Assembly: GCA_014607495.2 (NCBI GenBank)
Contig: CP053156.1
Coordinates: 11,718,001 to 11,782,000 of the forward strand
Source of the DNA: Carposina sasakii
Lineage: Eukaryota > Arthropoda > Insecta > Lepidoptera > Carposinidae
DNA length: 64,000 nt
Direction of reading: 5' to 3'
Shown: one piece after another, positions 47,701 through 52,563 of the stretch
Position numbering within the stretch: the stretch's first letter is position 1
How the letters are laid out: each line of letters begins with the position of its first letter
Program-made: the position numbers and the translations under genes
The notes under the pieces: generated by a model
Told to the model about the DNA's origin: nothing
Databases searched by the model: none
What the model saw: the letters and a program-made list of their open reading frames with translations, nothing else

Positions 47701-49199
47701 GAAGCAATTTCGTAGTAGGGTCAAAGGCTTCGATTCGGTCGGACCGAAAGATTTGAAAGCGGCATTTCAGAGTAGACCCCCTGGTCATTAACATCTGTAC
47801 TCGCTAAACTTGGCTGTGGGTTCACATACAAAAGTATGATAAATATATACGAGTATACTGGGTGTTTTTCGTTGCCACCTTTAACGAAGTACTCTATACA
47901 TCAAATAAAGTAAGTTTATGCCAAAAAAAATGCTGGGAAATGATGTAATTTTTTTTTAATTACCTGATCAGGCGAAATTTATGGTGTCCAGTGTTTGTGC
48001 TAGTTTTTTTATAGATATATATTAATTATTGCTCGTGAAAAAATCTTACTACACGCGTCAATGTGCATTTATGCAGAAAAGAAAAACGCAGTCTATTTAC
48101 TCAACTTTGGACCCTAATATTTTGGAAACCAGACACTTCCCAGGTATGCTTCCATGGAGAAAAATGATCGTGATGATGAAGAGATTCCGTAGTTTTCAGG
48201 AACATTGACGACCAAAAATCAACCTGTATATACACACACTTCACAACACATTGACCTAGTCACACACTGAGATCCTAAGGTCTTGTGTCGTGGGTACGGT
48301 ATATAAATACATACGAGTATATAGTATATAAACATCCTTCAGGAACACATCCATATGTATGTACCTACACATTTTTATGTGAATTAATATTAGTTCAGTT
48401 AGTCAGTACGTTAATAGTTTCATTTTAGTATATTTCTGTCACAAAAGAAGAAGTCCTTGCGACATTAATGAAATTGGTCTCTTCGTGATAAATGTTAGTA
48501 ATATGAAAAAAGTGGGGCAGGTATAAATCTAAGTGGAGCAAGATTAGTTGAGAACAAAAAATATAAGGAGCTAAAGATAAATGTGAAAAGATAAATGAAT
48601 TCATAGGTATAGTAATGTCCGAAGTACATATAATATTCTTTGGTAATGTCAGGTTACTGCCATAAAGAGATAAACCGAAGTCATAAAACTAAACAATTAC
48701 AAAATAAGTTTGATTAGGGAGTAAACGGGTTTTCGAATGGAGACCGCACCTCGGCAAATGTAGTGTCGGACGCGCTCCGGACCGATGACTTGAAAAGGGC
48801 GGCCGGTAGTGACTATAAGTATAGATGACAAAAATGGGAGATCGAGCCTTGTGGCGTGCTCTGGGGAACTACGTCCAGCAGTGGACTGCAATAGGCTGAT
48901 AATGAATAGTTACAAAAGTGGCTTTAAGTTACAAAAGATACAAGGCATTTAAAAAATTAATTACATACGAGTACGAGTATTGCAGTAATTAAATTTAGGG
49001 CAATAAGTTAATTTTGCAGTCGTTCTTAATAAAATGTTCCTTTATTTGTGGGATAAAAATCTGGGTCGACCCTAATTTTAGCAACGTCAGACGGACACGT
49101 CCCTTATCAGTCCATCGTCGTTAATTGTTTTTTTCGTGATGACTTTTAACTAATTTTCTTTCTTTTTTTACAGATTACATACATGGCCGCCGTGTGTAA
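5678..49199 (+). CDS. TkR86C: Tachykinin-like receptor 86C (natalisin-type GPCR), ten exons, about 400 residues
   Basis: This is a class A G-protein-coupled receptor of the plasma membrane; by family knowledge it binds tachykinin/natalisin-type neuropeptides. The exons are 5678-5764, 13033-13228, 18607-18718, 23357-23458, 23675-23809, 25995-26072, 30104-30254, 34448-34644, 37207-37331 and 49174-49199, all GT-AG. Phases match throughout, giving 352 complete codons plus two bases up to exon 8. Residues that can be seen: N86 in TM1, MRTVTNYF at 99-106, D114 in TM2, C141 and C220 (disulfide), FIANVTV at 146-152, DRY at 165-167, CWLP at 302-305, NPIIY at 343-347. FIANVTV, SVFTL, ISFDRY and [14 protein letters not shown] resemble insect TkR86C more than TkR99D. 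N-glycosylation sequons lie at residues NIT (exon 1) and NRS (exon 2). The start is the first ATG after an in-frame TGA at 5648-5650. The C-terminus is uncertain. Confidence 0.88.
5861..6156 (+). mobile_element. 5'-truncated RTE retroposon with 13-bp target duplication
   Basis: It encodes the RTE C-terminal region in broken frames (GRPPARW-like, [18 protein letters not shown]) and ends GGGCTGTAAATGATGATG. The 13-mer AGACACCCAATCA flanks it at 5848-5860 and 6157-6169, the mark of target-primed insertion. It matches the 3' end of the copy at 32676-33832. It lies about 100 bp after the exon 1 donor. Confidence 0.9.
7375..7600 (-). mobile_element. tRNA-derived SINE, copy 1 (minus)
   Basis: It shares TCACACACTACACAACACAT, GGTCTTGTGTCGTGGGTACT and the AACCCAGGACCTATGGCGT block with 24290-24545. 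This copy has lost part of the tRNA-like B-box region present in the other. Confidence 0.8.
8336..8490 (+). mobile_element. RTE-type 3' tail fragment
   Basis: The order GCGGTCACCAACCCGCCTGC, GTGGTGACTATGGGCAAA, GGGGGAGGCCTACGTCCA, GTGGACTGCAATAGGCTGAT is present, followed by a short (GAT)-rich tail. The same tail occurs at 15650-15760 and 12676-12795 (minus), and in part at 16845-16900, 48715-48905 and 51595-51845. Confidence 0.8.
8495..8623. mobile_element. MITE, AGGGC(C/T)(A/G)A family with TTGATGCTGTCTCTA core, copy 1
   Basis: The inverted ends are AGGGCCAATTTTTCC and GGAAAAATTGGTCCT. The interior carries AAAGTTGATGCTGTCTCTA and a partly inverted AGAAAGACAGCATCAAA. Related copies are at 18401-18540, 20415-20691 and 30475-30610. 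Confidence 0.8.
9125..9640 (+). pseudogene. RTE endonuclease domain fragment
   Basis: Conceptual translation gives an apurinic-type endonuclease C-terminal half of an RTE-clade element: [19 protein letters not shown], then in a second frame [19 protein letters not shown] and [10 protein letters not shown], with the catalytic SDHR. One frame change near 9238 separates the parts. The reverse transcriptase is absent, so it is a dead internal fragment. Confidence 0.82.
10355..12670 (-). mobile_element. Degraded non-LTR retrotransposon (minus strand)
   Basis: Minus-strand frames show an endonuclease tail region (about 12120-12670), an RT start with [18 protein letters not shown] (about 11712-11942), and an RT core with [20 protein letters not shown] and [10 protein letters not shown] (11098-11337). 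The YADD catalytic box is intact but frames are broken many times. The element's 3' end appears to be an ATTATTATTATT tail after CAATAAATG at 10355-10382. The clade is CR1/Jockey-like, uncertain. Confidence 0.75.
12676..12795 (-). mobile_element. RTE-type 3' tail fragment, abutting the element at 10355-12670
   Basis: The minus strand encodes [17 protein letters not shown], the RTE C-terminal motif, then passes into unrelated retroelement sequence near 12670 without a stop. This makes a chance 151-codon chimeric frame at 12298-12753. Confidence 0.7.
13033..13228 (+). CDS. TkR86C: TkR86C exon 2: extracellular tail and TM1
   Basis: The acceptor is tttgcttcacag and the donor ACAG|GTCAGT. The exon encodes residues 30-94 plus one base. 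The tail is proline/serine-rich (PTPAPSSS) and leads into TM1 (about 70-94) with [10 protein letters not shown], where N86 is the conserved TM1 asparagine. If exon 1 were not used, translation could still start at the ATG at 13051, since a TAA lies in frame upstream in the intron. A 187-bp MITE starts only 57 bp after the donor. Confidence 0.9.
13285..13471. mobile_element. MITE with long inverted ends, CCCCTTATTACCTAAC family, copy 1
   Basis: The ends CCCCTTATTACCTAACTAGC and GCTAGTTAGGTAATAAGGGG are perfectly inverted, and the match extends through AAAAGCAAAGC and GCGAAAATT. Relatives are at 18834-19023 and 26668-26850, with a fragment at about 47374-47430. All contain AGCAAAGC and GCGATGGCGAAA-like stems. 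Confidence 0.9.
14100..14195 (-). repeat. SINE-like block (TAATCACGCC...GGTGCCACTTCTGACCAA)
   Basis: This is the reverse of the blocks at about 31975-32100 and 34270-34400. Shared landmarks are GTGGCACCATG, TATCGGCC and a GTGATTATAT(GTAT)n tail, the last suggesting a retroposed element. Confidence 0.65.
14486..14792. mobile_element. Inverted-repeat element, CTGCACCGGTATGATGAATT family, copy 1
   Basis: Arms of about 55 bp (CTGCACCGGTATGATGAATT... and ...AATTCATCATAACGGTGCAG) enclose a non-coding middle. The arms include GAGAGCGAGATGTCT and TTAAACGTCAA. Copy 2 at 31777-32212 is interrupted by a SINE-like insertion. Confidence 0.8.
15233..15380 (-). mobile_element. tRNA-derived SINE fragment (minus)
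   Basis: The reverse complement matches the head of the SINE at 4556: B box GTAAGTTCGATCCCAGTC and CTTCCAAGCGGGAGGCG. The body is truncated. Confidence 0.8.
15650..15760 (-). mobile_element. RTE-type 3' tail fragment (minus)
   Basis: CCTATCGCAGTCCACTGCTG, GACGTAGGCCTCCCCCAG and GGTGACTATGGGCAAAAACC are present. The two halves appear in opposite senses, so the copy is rearranged. Confidence 0.65.
16845..16900 (+). repeat. RTE-type tail remnant
   Basis: GGAAGCCTACGTCCAGTAGT followed by GGACTGCAATAGGCTTATG matches the end of the RTE tail family. Confidence 0.7.
16901..17615. other. Receptor intron 2, no gene seen
   Basis: AT-rich DNA with a GC-rich patch at about 17530-17590. The short open frames have no recognised homology; the longest (17338-17742) runs into the repeat at 17616 and is judged a chance frame. 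Confidence 0.5.
17616..17997 (+). mobile_element. ACAGGATG...CATCCTGT element, copy 2
   Basis: It is near-identical to 2216-2593 over its full length, with ends ACAGGATG and CATCCTGT flanked by TAT/ATA. The high identity suggests fairly recent activity of the family. Confidence 0.85.
18401..18540. mobile_element. MITE with TTGATGCTGTCTCTA-type core, copy 2
   Basis: The arms AGGGCTGATTTTTCC...GTCAGATAG and CTATCTGACG...GGAAAAATCAGCCCT are strongly inverted. The core has TCGATGCTGTCTCTACC. It ends 66 bp upstream of exon 3. Confidence 0.88.
18607..18718 (+). CDS. TkR86C: TkR86C exon 3: first intracellular loop and TM2
   Basis: The acceptor is ttgtttcag and the donor CATAG|GTAAAG. It joins exon 2 in phase 1 and ends in phase 2. 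It encodes [20 protein letters not shown] and [13 protein letters not shown]114 is the conserved TM2 aspartate. The SLNC.FNFI.ML stretch is a TkR86C-type signature. Confidence 0.93.
18834..19023. mobile_element. MITE, CCCCTTATTACCTAAC family, copy 2
   Basis: The ends are CCCCTGACTACCTAATTTAC and GTTATGTAATCAGGGG. The inner arms GCAGAGCCGAAGCAATGCGA and TCGCATTGCTTCGGCTCT are nearly perfect. The centre is unusually GC-rich (CGCCCCGCGCACACACA). Confidence 0.85.
19024..20414. other. Receptor intron 3, no gene seen
   Basis: AT-rich. The open frames at 19092-19478 and 19989-20267 show low-complexity residue content and no motif. A partly inverted pair, around CCTGGTGTTTTTTCGTTG (about 19180) and CAACGAAAAAACACCTGG (about 19778), may bound an element of about 0.6 kb. 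Confidence 0.45.
20415..20691. mobile_element. MITE with TTGATGCTGTCTCTA core, copy 3, expanded
   Basis: The ends AAGGACCAATTTTT and AAAATCGGCCTT are weakly inverted. The normal single core has been expanded into seven tandem units (20458-20620). Confidence 0.75.
20458..20620. repeat. Seven tandem 23-bp units inside a MITE
   Basis: The unit AAAGTTGATGCTGTCTCTAC + CTT starts at about 20458 and repeats with a 23-bp period. Variants are GTGTC/GCTATC and CTAACTTAGG. Confidence 0.9.
20692..23356. other. Receptor intron 3 continued; repeat fragments
   Basis: It contains a partial ACAGGATG-family copy (about 21181-21300), a Helitron-like fragment (about 21345-21575: TCTATACATATAATAAAATT, CTAATCTCAGAAACGGC, GGAGTCGCGGGCGTCC) and otherwise unremarkable AT-rich DNA. 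No exon is supported. Confidence 0.5.
23357..23458 (+). CDS. TkR86C: TkR86C exon 4: extracellular loop 1 and TM3 to DR
   Basis: The acceptor is tttgtttcag and the donor GACAG|GTTTGT. It encodes [18 protein letters not shown] onward to ISFDR. C141 is the TM3 disulfide cysteine. The exon breaks inside the DRY motif, whose arginine codon is completed by exon 5. Phases are 2 in and 2 out. Confidence 0.94.
23484..23608. mobile_element. Probable small inverted-repeat element in intron 4
   Basis: TTTAGACGACACGACCACG near the left and CGTGTCATTGTCATGTCGTCTG at the right are imperfectly inverted, and TTAGACGACACGA recurs internally at 23552. It fills more than half of the 216-bp intron. Confidence 0.45.
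23675..23809 (+). CDS. TkR86C: TkR86C exon 5: DRY loop and TM4
   Basis: The acceptor is tttcaatccatcag and the donor ATATAG|GTAGCT. It encodes [14 protein letters not shown], the TM4 segment [20 protein letters not shown], and the start of extracellular loop 2 (YSTIKEY). TM4 contains the conserved tryptophan (W191) and a proline near its outer end. The preceding intron is only 216 bp, far shorter than the others. Confidence 0.94.
   Translation: MPSHRATDEAADVKDLLSHHHCRDLGQRDAASNTLFTLLHYQGI
24290..24545 (-). mobile_element. tRNA-derived SINE, copy 2 (minus)
   Basis: On the minus strand it opens with a tRNA-like head (GGTTTAGTAGGTAGTGACCC, then B box GGGTTCAAATCCCGG). It continues through GTACCCACGACACAAGACC to a TATTTATTTATTTA tail. 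It is more complete than the copy at 7375-7600. Confidence 0.85.
24546..25994. other. Receptor intron 5, no gene seen
   Basis: It holds decayed pieces of the ACAGGATG family (about 24655-24700 and 24890-25020) and AT-rich DNA. No exon or RNA gene is supported. Confidence 0.5.
25995..26072 (+). CDS. TkR86C: TkR86C exon 6: extracellular loop 2
   Basis: This 78-base exon has acceptor ttctttgttgacag and donor TTTGT|GTGAGT. It encodes [20 protein letters not shown] and SYMDFV. C220 is the partner of C141, and the WPDG motif is typical of tachykinin-like receptors of insects. Phases are 2 and 2. Confidence 0.92.
26668..26850. mobile_element. MITE, CCCCTTATTACCTAAC family, copy 3
   Basis: It begins ACTTATTACCTATGTAGCAA and ends TTGCTATTGCAAATTTGGTAATA. 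The inner arms AGCAAAGCGATAGC and GCGCTGCTTCGGC are degenerate, and TTGTACAAT occurs on both sides. Confidence 0.75.
27813..28055. mobile_element. MITE with perfect 20-bp inverted ends
   Basis: TTAACACGTTGACGGACAGT at 27813-27832 and its exact reverse complement at 28036-28055 bound a 243-bp non-coding sequence. The interior carries ACGGCTATTGCCGT. The transposase group is unknown. Confidence 0.85.
28224..28595 (+). mobile_element. Truncated copy of the CCCAAGTAGCACA element
   Basis: It matches the left part of 55158-56984: CCCAAGTAGCACAAGAGGCT, ATTGGACTACAATTACCCTT, ATAACAACGGGCCTGTTGG, GACGCGTGACTATAGAAAAT. Similarity stops near 28595 and no right end is seen. Confidence 0.82.
28596..30103. 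other. Receptor intron 6, no gene seen
   Basis: AT-rich. The only notable structure is a perfect 26-bp palindrome at 29334-29359. Confidence 0.5.
30104..30254 (+). CDS. TkR86C: TkR86C exon 7: TM5 and third intracellular loop
   Basis: The acceptor is gtttttgtttcag and the donor AAAG|GTAATG. It encodes [20 protein letters not shown] for TM5, then [19 protein letters not shown] and the basic end SIRSKRK. GRVLWGS.SIGE..QRQ...SKRK is a strong match to the insect tachykinin receptor loop. The exon ends in phase 0. Confidence 0.95.
30475..30610. repeat. MITE with TTGATGCTGTCTCTA core, decayed copy
   Basis: It begins TTAGGGCCTATTTTCC, with GATAGCC and CTATCTGA segments like the arms at 18401-18540. 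The core and right end are degraded. Confidence 0.5.
31777..32212. mobile_element. Inverted-repeat element, copy 2, with nested SINE-like insertion
   Basis: The left arm has GCTGAGAGCGAGATGTCTCA and the right arm has TCTCGCTCTCACCAAATTCA and ACCGGCGCAG, as in 14486-14792. A SINE-like block of about 130 bp lies between the arms (about 31970-32100), so that block is the younger insertion. Confidence 0.72.
31970..32100 (+). mobile_element. SINE-like insertion (TGTACATCTCAACTATACCC...)
   Basis: It is near-identical to 34270-34400: TCAACTATACCCTCAAAATT, GTGGCACCATGTGGTTCTAT and a GTGATTATAT tail. The reverse copy is at 14100-14195. Confidence 0.75.
32676..33832 (+). pseudogene. RTE retrotransposon, 5'-truncated and internally deleted reverse transcriptase
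   Basis: Frames in order give [18 protein letters not shown] and [10 protein letters not shown] (RT fingers), [13 protein letters not shown] (motif A) and [16 protein letters not shown] (motif B). The expected FADD box (motif C) is missing: sequence jumps near 33355 to the C-terminal region ([56 protein letters not shown]). The 3' end is GGGCTGTAAATGATGATG with a (GAT)n tail. The endonuclease is absent. It cannot encode a working enzyme. Confidence 0.88.
34270..34400 (+). mobile_element. SINE-like element
   Basis: TTGTACATCTCAACTATACC through GTGGCACCATGTGGTTCT and ending GGCGTGATTATATGTATG(TATG) matches 31970-32100. It lies within 50 bp of the exon 8 acceptor, so it sits close to the branch-point region of intron 7. 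Confidence 0.75.
34448..34644 (+). CDS. TkR86C: TkR86C exon 8: TM6, TM7 and NPIIY
   Basis: The acceptor is tcttccacag and the donor GCCAA|GTAAGT. It encodes TM6 with [11 protein letters not shown], then [20 protein letters not shown] and [10 protein letters not shown] of TM7. The frame is phase 0 in and phase 2 out. Overlapping open frames on this strand are shadows. Confidence 0.95.
34645..37206. other. Receptor intron 8, mostly unremarkable
   Basis: It contains a minus-strand RTE tail remnant (about 34985-35060), a partial ACAGGATG-family copy (about 36790-36970) and an imperfect inverted pair around 34690-34880. A possible alternative terminal exon at 36205-36280 is discussed under findings. 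Confidence 0.5.
37207..37331 (+). CDS. TkR86C: TkR86C exon 9: helix 8 and cytoplasmic tail
   Basis: The acceptor is gtgtccccccag. The exon completes the lysine codon left by exon 8 and encodes [13 protein letters not shown], a normal helix 8 after NPIIY, followed by a very basic RRRKRH stretch and a serine-rich tail. The sequence is markedly GC-rich. The end is uncertain. A weak donor CAG|GTTTTT at 37331 would join exon 10. Without splicing the frame stops at TAA 37349-37351. A second donor, AAC|GTAATT after 37347, would give a different frame in exon 10. Confidence 0.82.
37418..37538. mobile_element. 121-bp near-perfect palindromic element
   Basis: ATGCTGGGCCACACTAACGG and CCGTTAGTGTGGCCCCAGCAT are inverted. 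The arms continue through GAAATGCCGTTGATT and AATCAACGGCATTTC to ACGCGTTAA, leaving a loop of about 25 bp. It is a MITE-like foldback. Confidence 0.88.
37805..37911. mobile_element. Palindromic MITE, ACGGCCAATTTCAAT family, copy 2
   Basis: The ends GTAACGGCCAATTTCAAT and ATTGAAATTGGCTGTAAG, with AATCTCTCGAGATTGG near the right arm, match 5181-5327. Confidence 0.78.
37912..38746. other. Start of receptor intron 9, no gene seen
   Basis: AT-rich; short frames at 38137-38600 have no recognisable content. Confidence 0.5.
38758..38785 (+). repeat. Left terminal inverted repeat
   Basis: 28 bp, an exact reverse complement of 45760-45787. It contains CAATTGTCGTAAAGGACA, whose GTCGTAAAGGAC part recurs inside the element. 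Confidence 0.92.
39272..39424. mobile_element. 153-bp foldback MITE nested in the transposon
   Basis: CAGGGAAATTGAAAAAATAC and GTATTTTTTCAATTTCCCTG are exact inverted ends, flanked by TATA on both sides. The arms continue imperfectly (GGCATGATGGTTCTGA and CAGGACCATCATGCC). Confidence 0.92.
39987..40190 (+). mobile_element. Helitron-like non-autonomous element
   Basis: It starts TCTATACTAATATTATAAAG, runs through CGCTAATCTCAGGAACTACT and GGCTTCGCACGGGT, and ends near ACGAAGTCGTGGGCGGCTGCT, the usual order of a very common lepidopteran Helitron-type element. The terminal CTAG is lost. Confidence 0.75.
40481..41700 (-). pseudogene. Transposon gene 3' part: RNase H-like core, five small frame breaks
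   Basis: Translation of the three minus frames in turn gives a collinear protein. Pieces include [110 protein letters not shown] and an acidic end DEEDDIEF. D in SFDLQ, D in YCDSC and E in HAVIE have the spacing of an RNase H-like D...D...E centre (inference). Frame breaks fall near 41700, 41590, 41540, 41385 and 41090. The last 200 codons (40481-41083) are open. Confidence 0.75.
41638..43462 (-). CDS. Transposon gene exon 3: repeat-bearing and zinc-knuckle-like part of a DUF7869-like protein
   Basis: The acceptor tttatgtttttcag ends just before 43462, so the ATG at 43473 is intronic and not the start. The frame is open for about 607 codons. In order it has an acidic/serine N-part, four IQDIPPGD units with a 34-residue period, a lysine-rich stretch, and a cysteine-containing segment ([20 protein letters not shown]). 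Then come [34 protein letters not shown] and [18 protein letters not shown]. From memory this order matches a large arthropod family often annotated as uncharacterised or DUF7869. The frame is lost near 41700 by an apparent one-base loss in an A run. Confidence 0.78.
42788..43165 (-). repeat. Tandem 102-bp coding repeat, four units
   Basis: TCTCCTGGAGGTATGTCCTG recurs at 42797, 42899, 43001 and 43103, an exact 102-bp period (34 codons). The outer units are diverged; the inner ones are almost identical, so the expansion is recent. Confidence 0.93.
43657..43869 (-). mobile_element. Helitron-like non-autonomous element (minus)
   Basis: On the minus strand it runs from TCATACTAATATTTATAAAT to GGGCGGAGCCGCGCCCAATAG + CTAG, with TTTCATCGAAATCGGTCC-type sequence on the plus side. 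It lies in the intron between exons 2 and 3 of the transposon gene. Confidence 0.75.
43928..44011 (-). CDS. Transposon gene exon 2
   Basis: The acceptor is tactgttttag and the donor GCCAC|GTAAGT, on the minus strand. It encodes the acidic [20 protein letters not shown] and EIDNNNA. Phases are 2 in and 2 out. Confidence 0.75.
45117..45211 (-). CDS. Transposon gene exon 1 (start codon)
   Basis: ATG at 45209-45211 (minus) opens [20 protein letters not shown] and ends in phase 2 at TTACG|GTAAGT. It is lysine/arginine-rich, as expected of a DNA-binding or nuclear-targeting N-terminus (inference). A GC-rich stretch lies just upstream. Exons 1, 2 and 3 join with matching phases, which is the main support. 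Confidence 0.72.
45230..45420 (-). promoter_or_regulatory. GC-rich segment upstream of the transposon gene
   Basis: This stretch (CTCCTCCCGCACCCGTTACT, CGCGCGCCG) is much richer in G and C than its surroundings and lies immediately 5' of the minus-strand ATG at 45211. It is proposed as the promoter region; no TATA box was identified. Confidence 0.4.
45760..45787 (-). repeat. Right terminal inverted repeat
   Basis: TGTCCTTTACGACAATTG through AAATTTCCGG, an exact inverse of the left end. Confidence 0.92.
45870..45945 (+). repeat. SINE body fragment
   Basis: CTCTCTCCGGTCGTGTCGGC and GACTATGAGAGTAACG match the body of the SINE at 4556-4890. Confidence 0.75.
45946..47559. other. Receptor intron 9 after the transposon, repeat fragments only
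   Basis: It contains a right-end fragment of the GGTGACAGCCAGGCAAAT family (about 46155-46190), a minus-strand RTE tail (about 46430-46600) and a MITE fragment (about 47374-47430). No exon is supported. Confidence 0.5.
47560..47783. repeat. Dispersed repeat, copy 2 (CAGTCGCGCC...GACCCCCTG)
   Basis: It matches 739-983 from AGTCGCGCCGTTTTTTCATT to AGTAGACCCCCTG. It lacks one internal duplication of the CAAAGGCTTCGATTCGGTC segment seen in copy 1. Confidence 0.75.
47857..48228 (-). mobile_element. ACAGGATG...CATCCTGT element, copy 3 (minus)
   Basis: In reverse orientation: ACTGGGTGTTTTTCGTTGCC at the left and AAAAATCAACCTGT at the right. A fragment of the 7375/24290 SINE family follows directly at about 48235-48345. 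Confidence 0.8.
48715..48905 (+). mobile_element. RTE-type 3' tail fragment
   Basis: GAGTAAACGGGTTTTCGAAT, GGACCGATGACTTGAAAAGG and GTGGACTGCAATAGGCTGAT keep the usual order of this tail. Confidence 0.75.
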
Positions 49200-49545
49200 T
49201 TTGTTTAAGATTAGTGTTTAAACCTGTTTGAATTAACTTTTATGTACAGTGAATTCAAAAACTTTTACTTCTGGATAAAGTTGTGATATTAACGAAAAAT
49301 ATTTTTAATTGATGTAATTTGGAAATAATTGATAAGATTTTAAAATATGAATACAAAAGTGTATTTATATTAATAAGAAATGTGTTAGGTATTAAACTGA
49401 ACAGTTTTGTGTTAATATTATTGTAAATATTTAGATTATATCGAAAATTAAGTATTTTACGAATTACTGTATCACTAATAATTCCATCAAAGCTCCTAGT
49501 TTAATATTTATTTGTTTATAAAATTATTAATAAAGAAATGGAAAA
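49174..49545 (+). CDS. TkR86C: Probable TkR86C last exon: short coding tail and 3' UTR
   Basis: A strong polypyrimidine acceptor (ttttctttcttttttta cag) ends at 49173. Joined to the donor at 37331, eight codons (DYIHGRRV) are read before TAA at 49197-49199. Joined to the donor after 37347, 18 codons are read before TGA at 49229-49231. An AT-rich, stop-dense stretch follows, with AATAAA near 49529, consistent with a 3' UTR. No conserved domain supports the exon, so it rests on the splice site, the frame and the poly(A) signal. Confidence 0.45.
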
Positions 49546-49551
49546 AATTCT

Positions 49552-49623
49552 TCACCCGAGTGGGAATCGAACCCACGACCACTGCATACCGTATTAGTTG
49601 CTCTAACCACTGAGCTACCCGTT
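49552..49623 (-). repeat. tRNA-like segment, copy 2
   Basis: On the minus strand it has A box TAGCTCAGTGGTTAGAGC, T arm GTGGGTTCGATTCCCAC and acceptor pairs CGGGTAG-type with CTCGGGTG. The anticodon stem does not close well. It is close in sequence to 121-196 and follows the probable poly(A) signal of the receptor gene. Confidence 0.6.
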
Positions 49624-51594
49624 TATTTGTTTGTAAAATTTTGGTTTCTTAATATTTTCAAATAGGTAAATATCAATATTCATATATTTCATCTGTTTCG
49701 GATTTGCTGTTATTTTAATATTATACCATCGGCGTTTTTTGTACCATTTCCATGTAGATATTGTTTACCTAGATTATAATCTTAATTAAAAAATATAGTT
49801 TAGTTTTTGGGTGGACACTTTCATATAATTCGAATTTTCAGTGTGAAATGCCGTTACAGTATTATTGGCTTGAATTTCCAATTTATCGTAGATATAACAA
49901 AATAAACGAAATTAATGTTCAATTATTATAATGTATAGATATAGTAATTTGTACGAACAATATAATTTATTATTAAATGATATCAAAGTTGTTTTTCAAA
50001 ACAATATTTTTGTAACGAATAAAATGTAAATATGTCAAGCCAAAATGGTTTTATAAATGTGATATAATGGTAAAAATATTTTGTGACCAAATAAATAATC
50101 CGAATTCCATTTCACTTTTATTTTCTACAGCTTCACTCACACCTTTATCATATGTACGAGTATATCGTTACAAAAATATCAAAGTCGATACTTTCCCAAT
50201 TTCACAGGGTAAAAATAGTTCACGCCCCGAAAATTTGCATATAGACCGAGGTAAATATGTTAATACAATACAAGGCGTAATTATGAAATAAGCCCACCAA
50301 AAATATACATGTACTTTTGAGTCAGACTCGAAATCACATGTTTTTATTTTTCTGCATTTGTATGAACCTCTCCAATACTCTGCATAATGTCTTCTCTCTG
50401 TGCGTATGCATTCTCCATACGGTCTTCTGTTATATATATCATAGATCCGTGGATATGAAGTATACCGCGGAATATGTTGTATGATGTACAGTAACAGCTA
50501 AAGCCTGACATATATGAGTAAAGGCATCAGAAGAACTACGGACTTGTATTTACAATGGTTACTGAGTTTTGATTGTGCTGGATTGCCTGGAAGTATATAT
50601 AGTTTAAGTTGCTATTGTAAACATTATTATTTCAAATAAATTATTATTATTATAAATTAAAATTATTATTATATCGGTACATATTTCATACTCGTGAAGT
50701 TGATGCTGTCTCTATCTTATACTTATAAATGACTGGATAGCATTGGTTAGTCATACAAGAGTACATAACCCATTTATATACAGTAAAAAATTAGACACTT
50801 ATCAGAGTTATTGGTTCAAAGTATAGGATTAGCATGGGCCTCCTCCGTTTATCATATTTCAGATTATTAGGCCGAAATTGGAAACTTATTACCCTTGGAA
50901 TTTTATGGGCATCCTAATTTAGTGTGTTACACCAAATTAAGCGATCAGTTTAGCTGAAGGTTTATTGTTTATAGCCAAACCGTGAATGCAAGGCATAAAT
51001 CAGGTTTGATATTCTGCTTTCAGAATACGTTTTCTAAAACTTAAGTTATCTACCAATATCTGCCAAGTTTTGCACAACGAGACTATGAAATTTTTCAGTT
51101 TTCTGCTTCAACATAGGTAATTACGTATATATAAGTACAATTAGTTATTTTGTGATATGAAAGTAATGTTCCTCGCATAATATAAGGAATTGGGGCTGAG
51201 CATTCTATTCAGTATAATCGACATATCGAGACATGTCGAGTTCATCATGAACATCTTCTTCATCAATATTTCCTTCTTTTGTAAACCATATTGCTATTAC
51301 TATGCAAAAGATTTTATGATGTTTATATGCTGCAATGTCTATGAAGATAATTTACTGTCTACTACCAGTATTTATGGCTTACTATGGTAATGACGTAGCA
51401 GTCTGTACAACGCTACATATTCCTCACGACCCTCCGGACTGACTGAATCTAAGAGCAATTCGTATCAGGATGTGCTTACTATAGGAAATAAGATAACAAA
51501 ATGCACGACTGAGTGAGTTTCGGAATATTCTATATAAGGATAATTATTTACAGGGAAAAACCTTTTCGACATATCGGCTTGAAAGAGGCTCTAC
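49624..51594. other. No gene seen, AT-rich
   Basis: This lies beyond the probable 3' end of the receptor. Short frames (50067-50291, 51190-51390) have no recognisable content. A lone GAAGTTGATGCTGTCTCTAT at about 50696 is a MITE-core remnant. Confidence 0.5.
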
Positions 51595-51845
51595 TATCGA
51601 TTTCGTAGTTCAAAGTGTAGCAAATTGAAGGGTCAGTGGGCTGGTCCCATCTGTCGAAGAACTGAAGGACGGGGAAATAAGCGGGTTCATGAATGGAGAC
51701 CCACGTCTCGGTAAGCGTACCTCCTGCCAGATGGACCGATGTCTTGAAGAGGGTGTAACTGTAACTGGATGGCAAAAACTGGAGATCTAGGTTTGTGACG
51801 TGCCCTGAGGGAGGCAGCGATGGACTGCAATAGGCTGATGGTATA
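51595..51845 (+). mobile_element. RTE 3' region fragment
   Basis: TGGGCTGGTCCCATCTGTCG, AATGGAGACCCACGTCTCGG, ATGGACCGATGTCTTGAAGA and GGACTGCAATAGGCTGATGG follow the RTE C-terminal coding and tail order in a heavily mutated state. Confidence 0.75.
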
Positions 51846-52563
51846 CAAGAGCCAATGAATGCCAAATATAGGTACGTAATTTTTTTAAAGCTGAACGTTA
51901 TTAACTTCCTTATTTAAAAAATACAACATTAGCAAATGGGGAGCACTTTCACGTCTGAAGAGCAATGAAAACTATTTACAGTCTCCCTGTGTAGAAGTAG
52001 TACATGCAAGTATCTACTTGTACATACATATGTGAAGTGAAGACAACATAGTTTATTTGTTGACCGCAATATATAATAATGCTCCCACTAGGCATAAAAA
52101 TAGGTAATAAAATAATAACGTCGAGAAACATTTTATATTATTATTCTGGAAAAGAAAGAGATCACGCCATTATTTAATATTGGCAAACTTGTATACAAAA
52201 GTGATTGGGAGAAATCGCTTTTATTCATTTTTATGACACCATAATAAAGGGTACAGTACAGTGATCCCATTGTCTCGATTTTAGGACATGACATGATATA
52301 TATCTCACTATTTATGAGGCAATGTGATTTATTTTGAGCTTCGTTAGAAATATCAACTCTTCGTCCGTGCATGTTGTAAGAGTCGACTAAGGAACACTGG
52401 TATTTTCTCAGGCTAGATAAGCTAGCAACTTATAAATAAATAAATAAATAAACTTCTGCTAGCTCGCTGATAATTACCATATTCTGACCTCTCTATGCTG
52501 ATTTAGGCTTTAGGATCTTATTGATGACTGTGCAGTTTTGGCTACCCCATTTCGGGAACGTAT

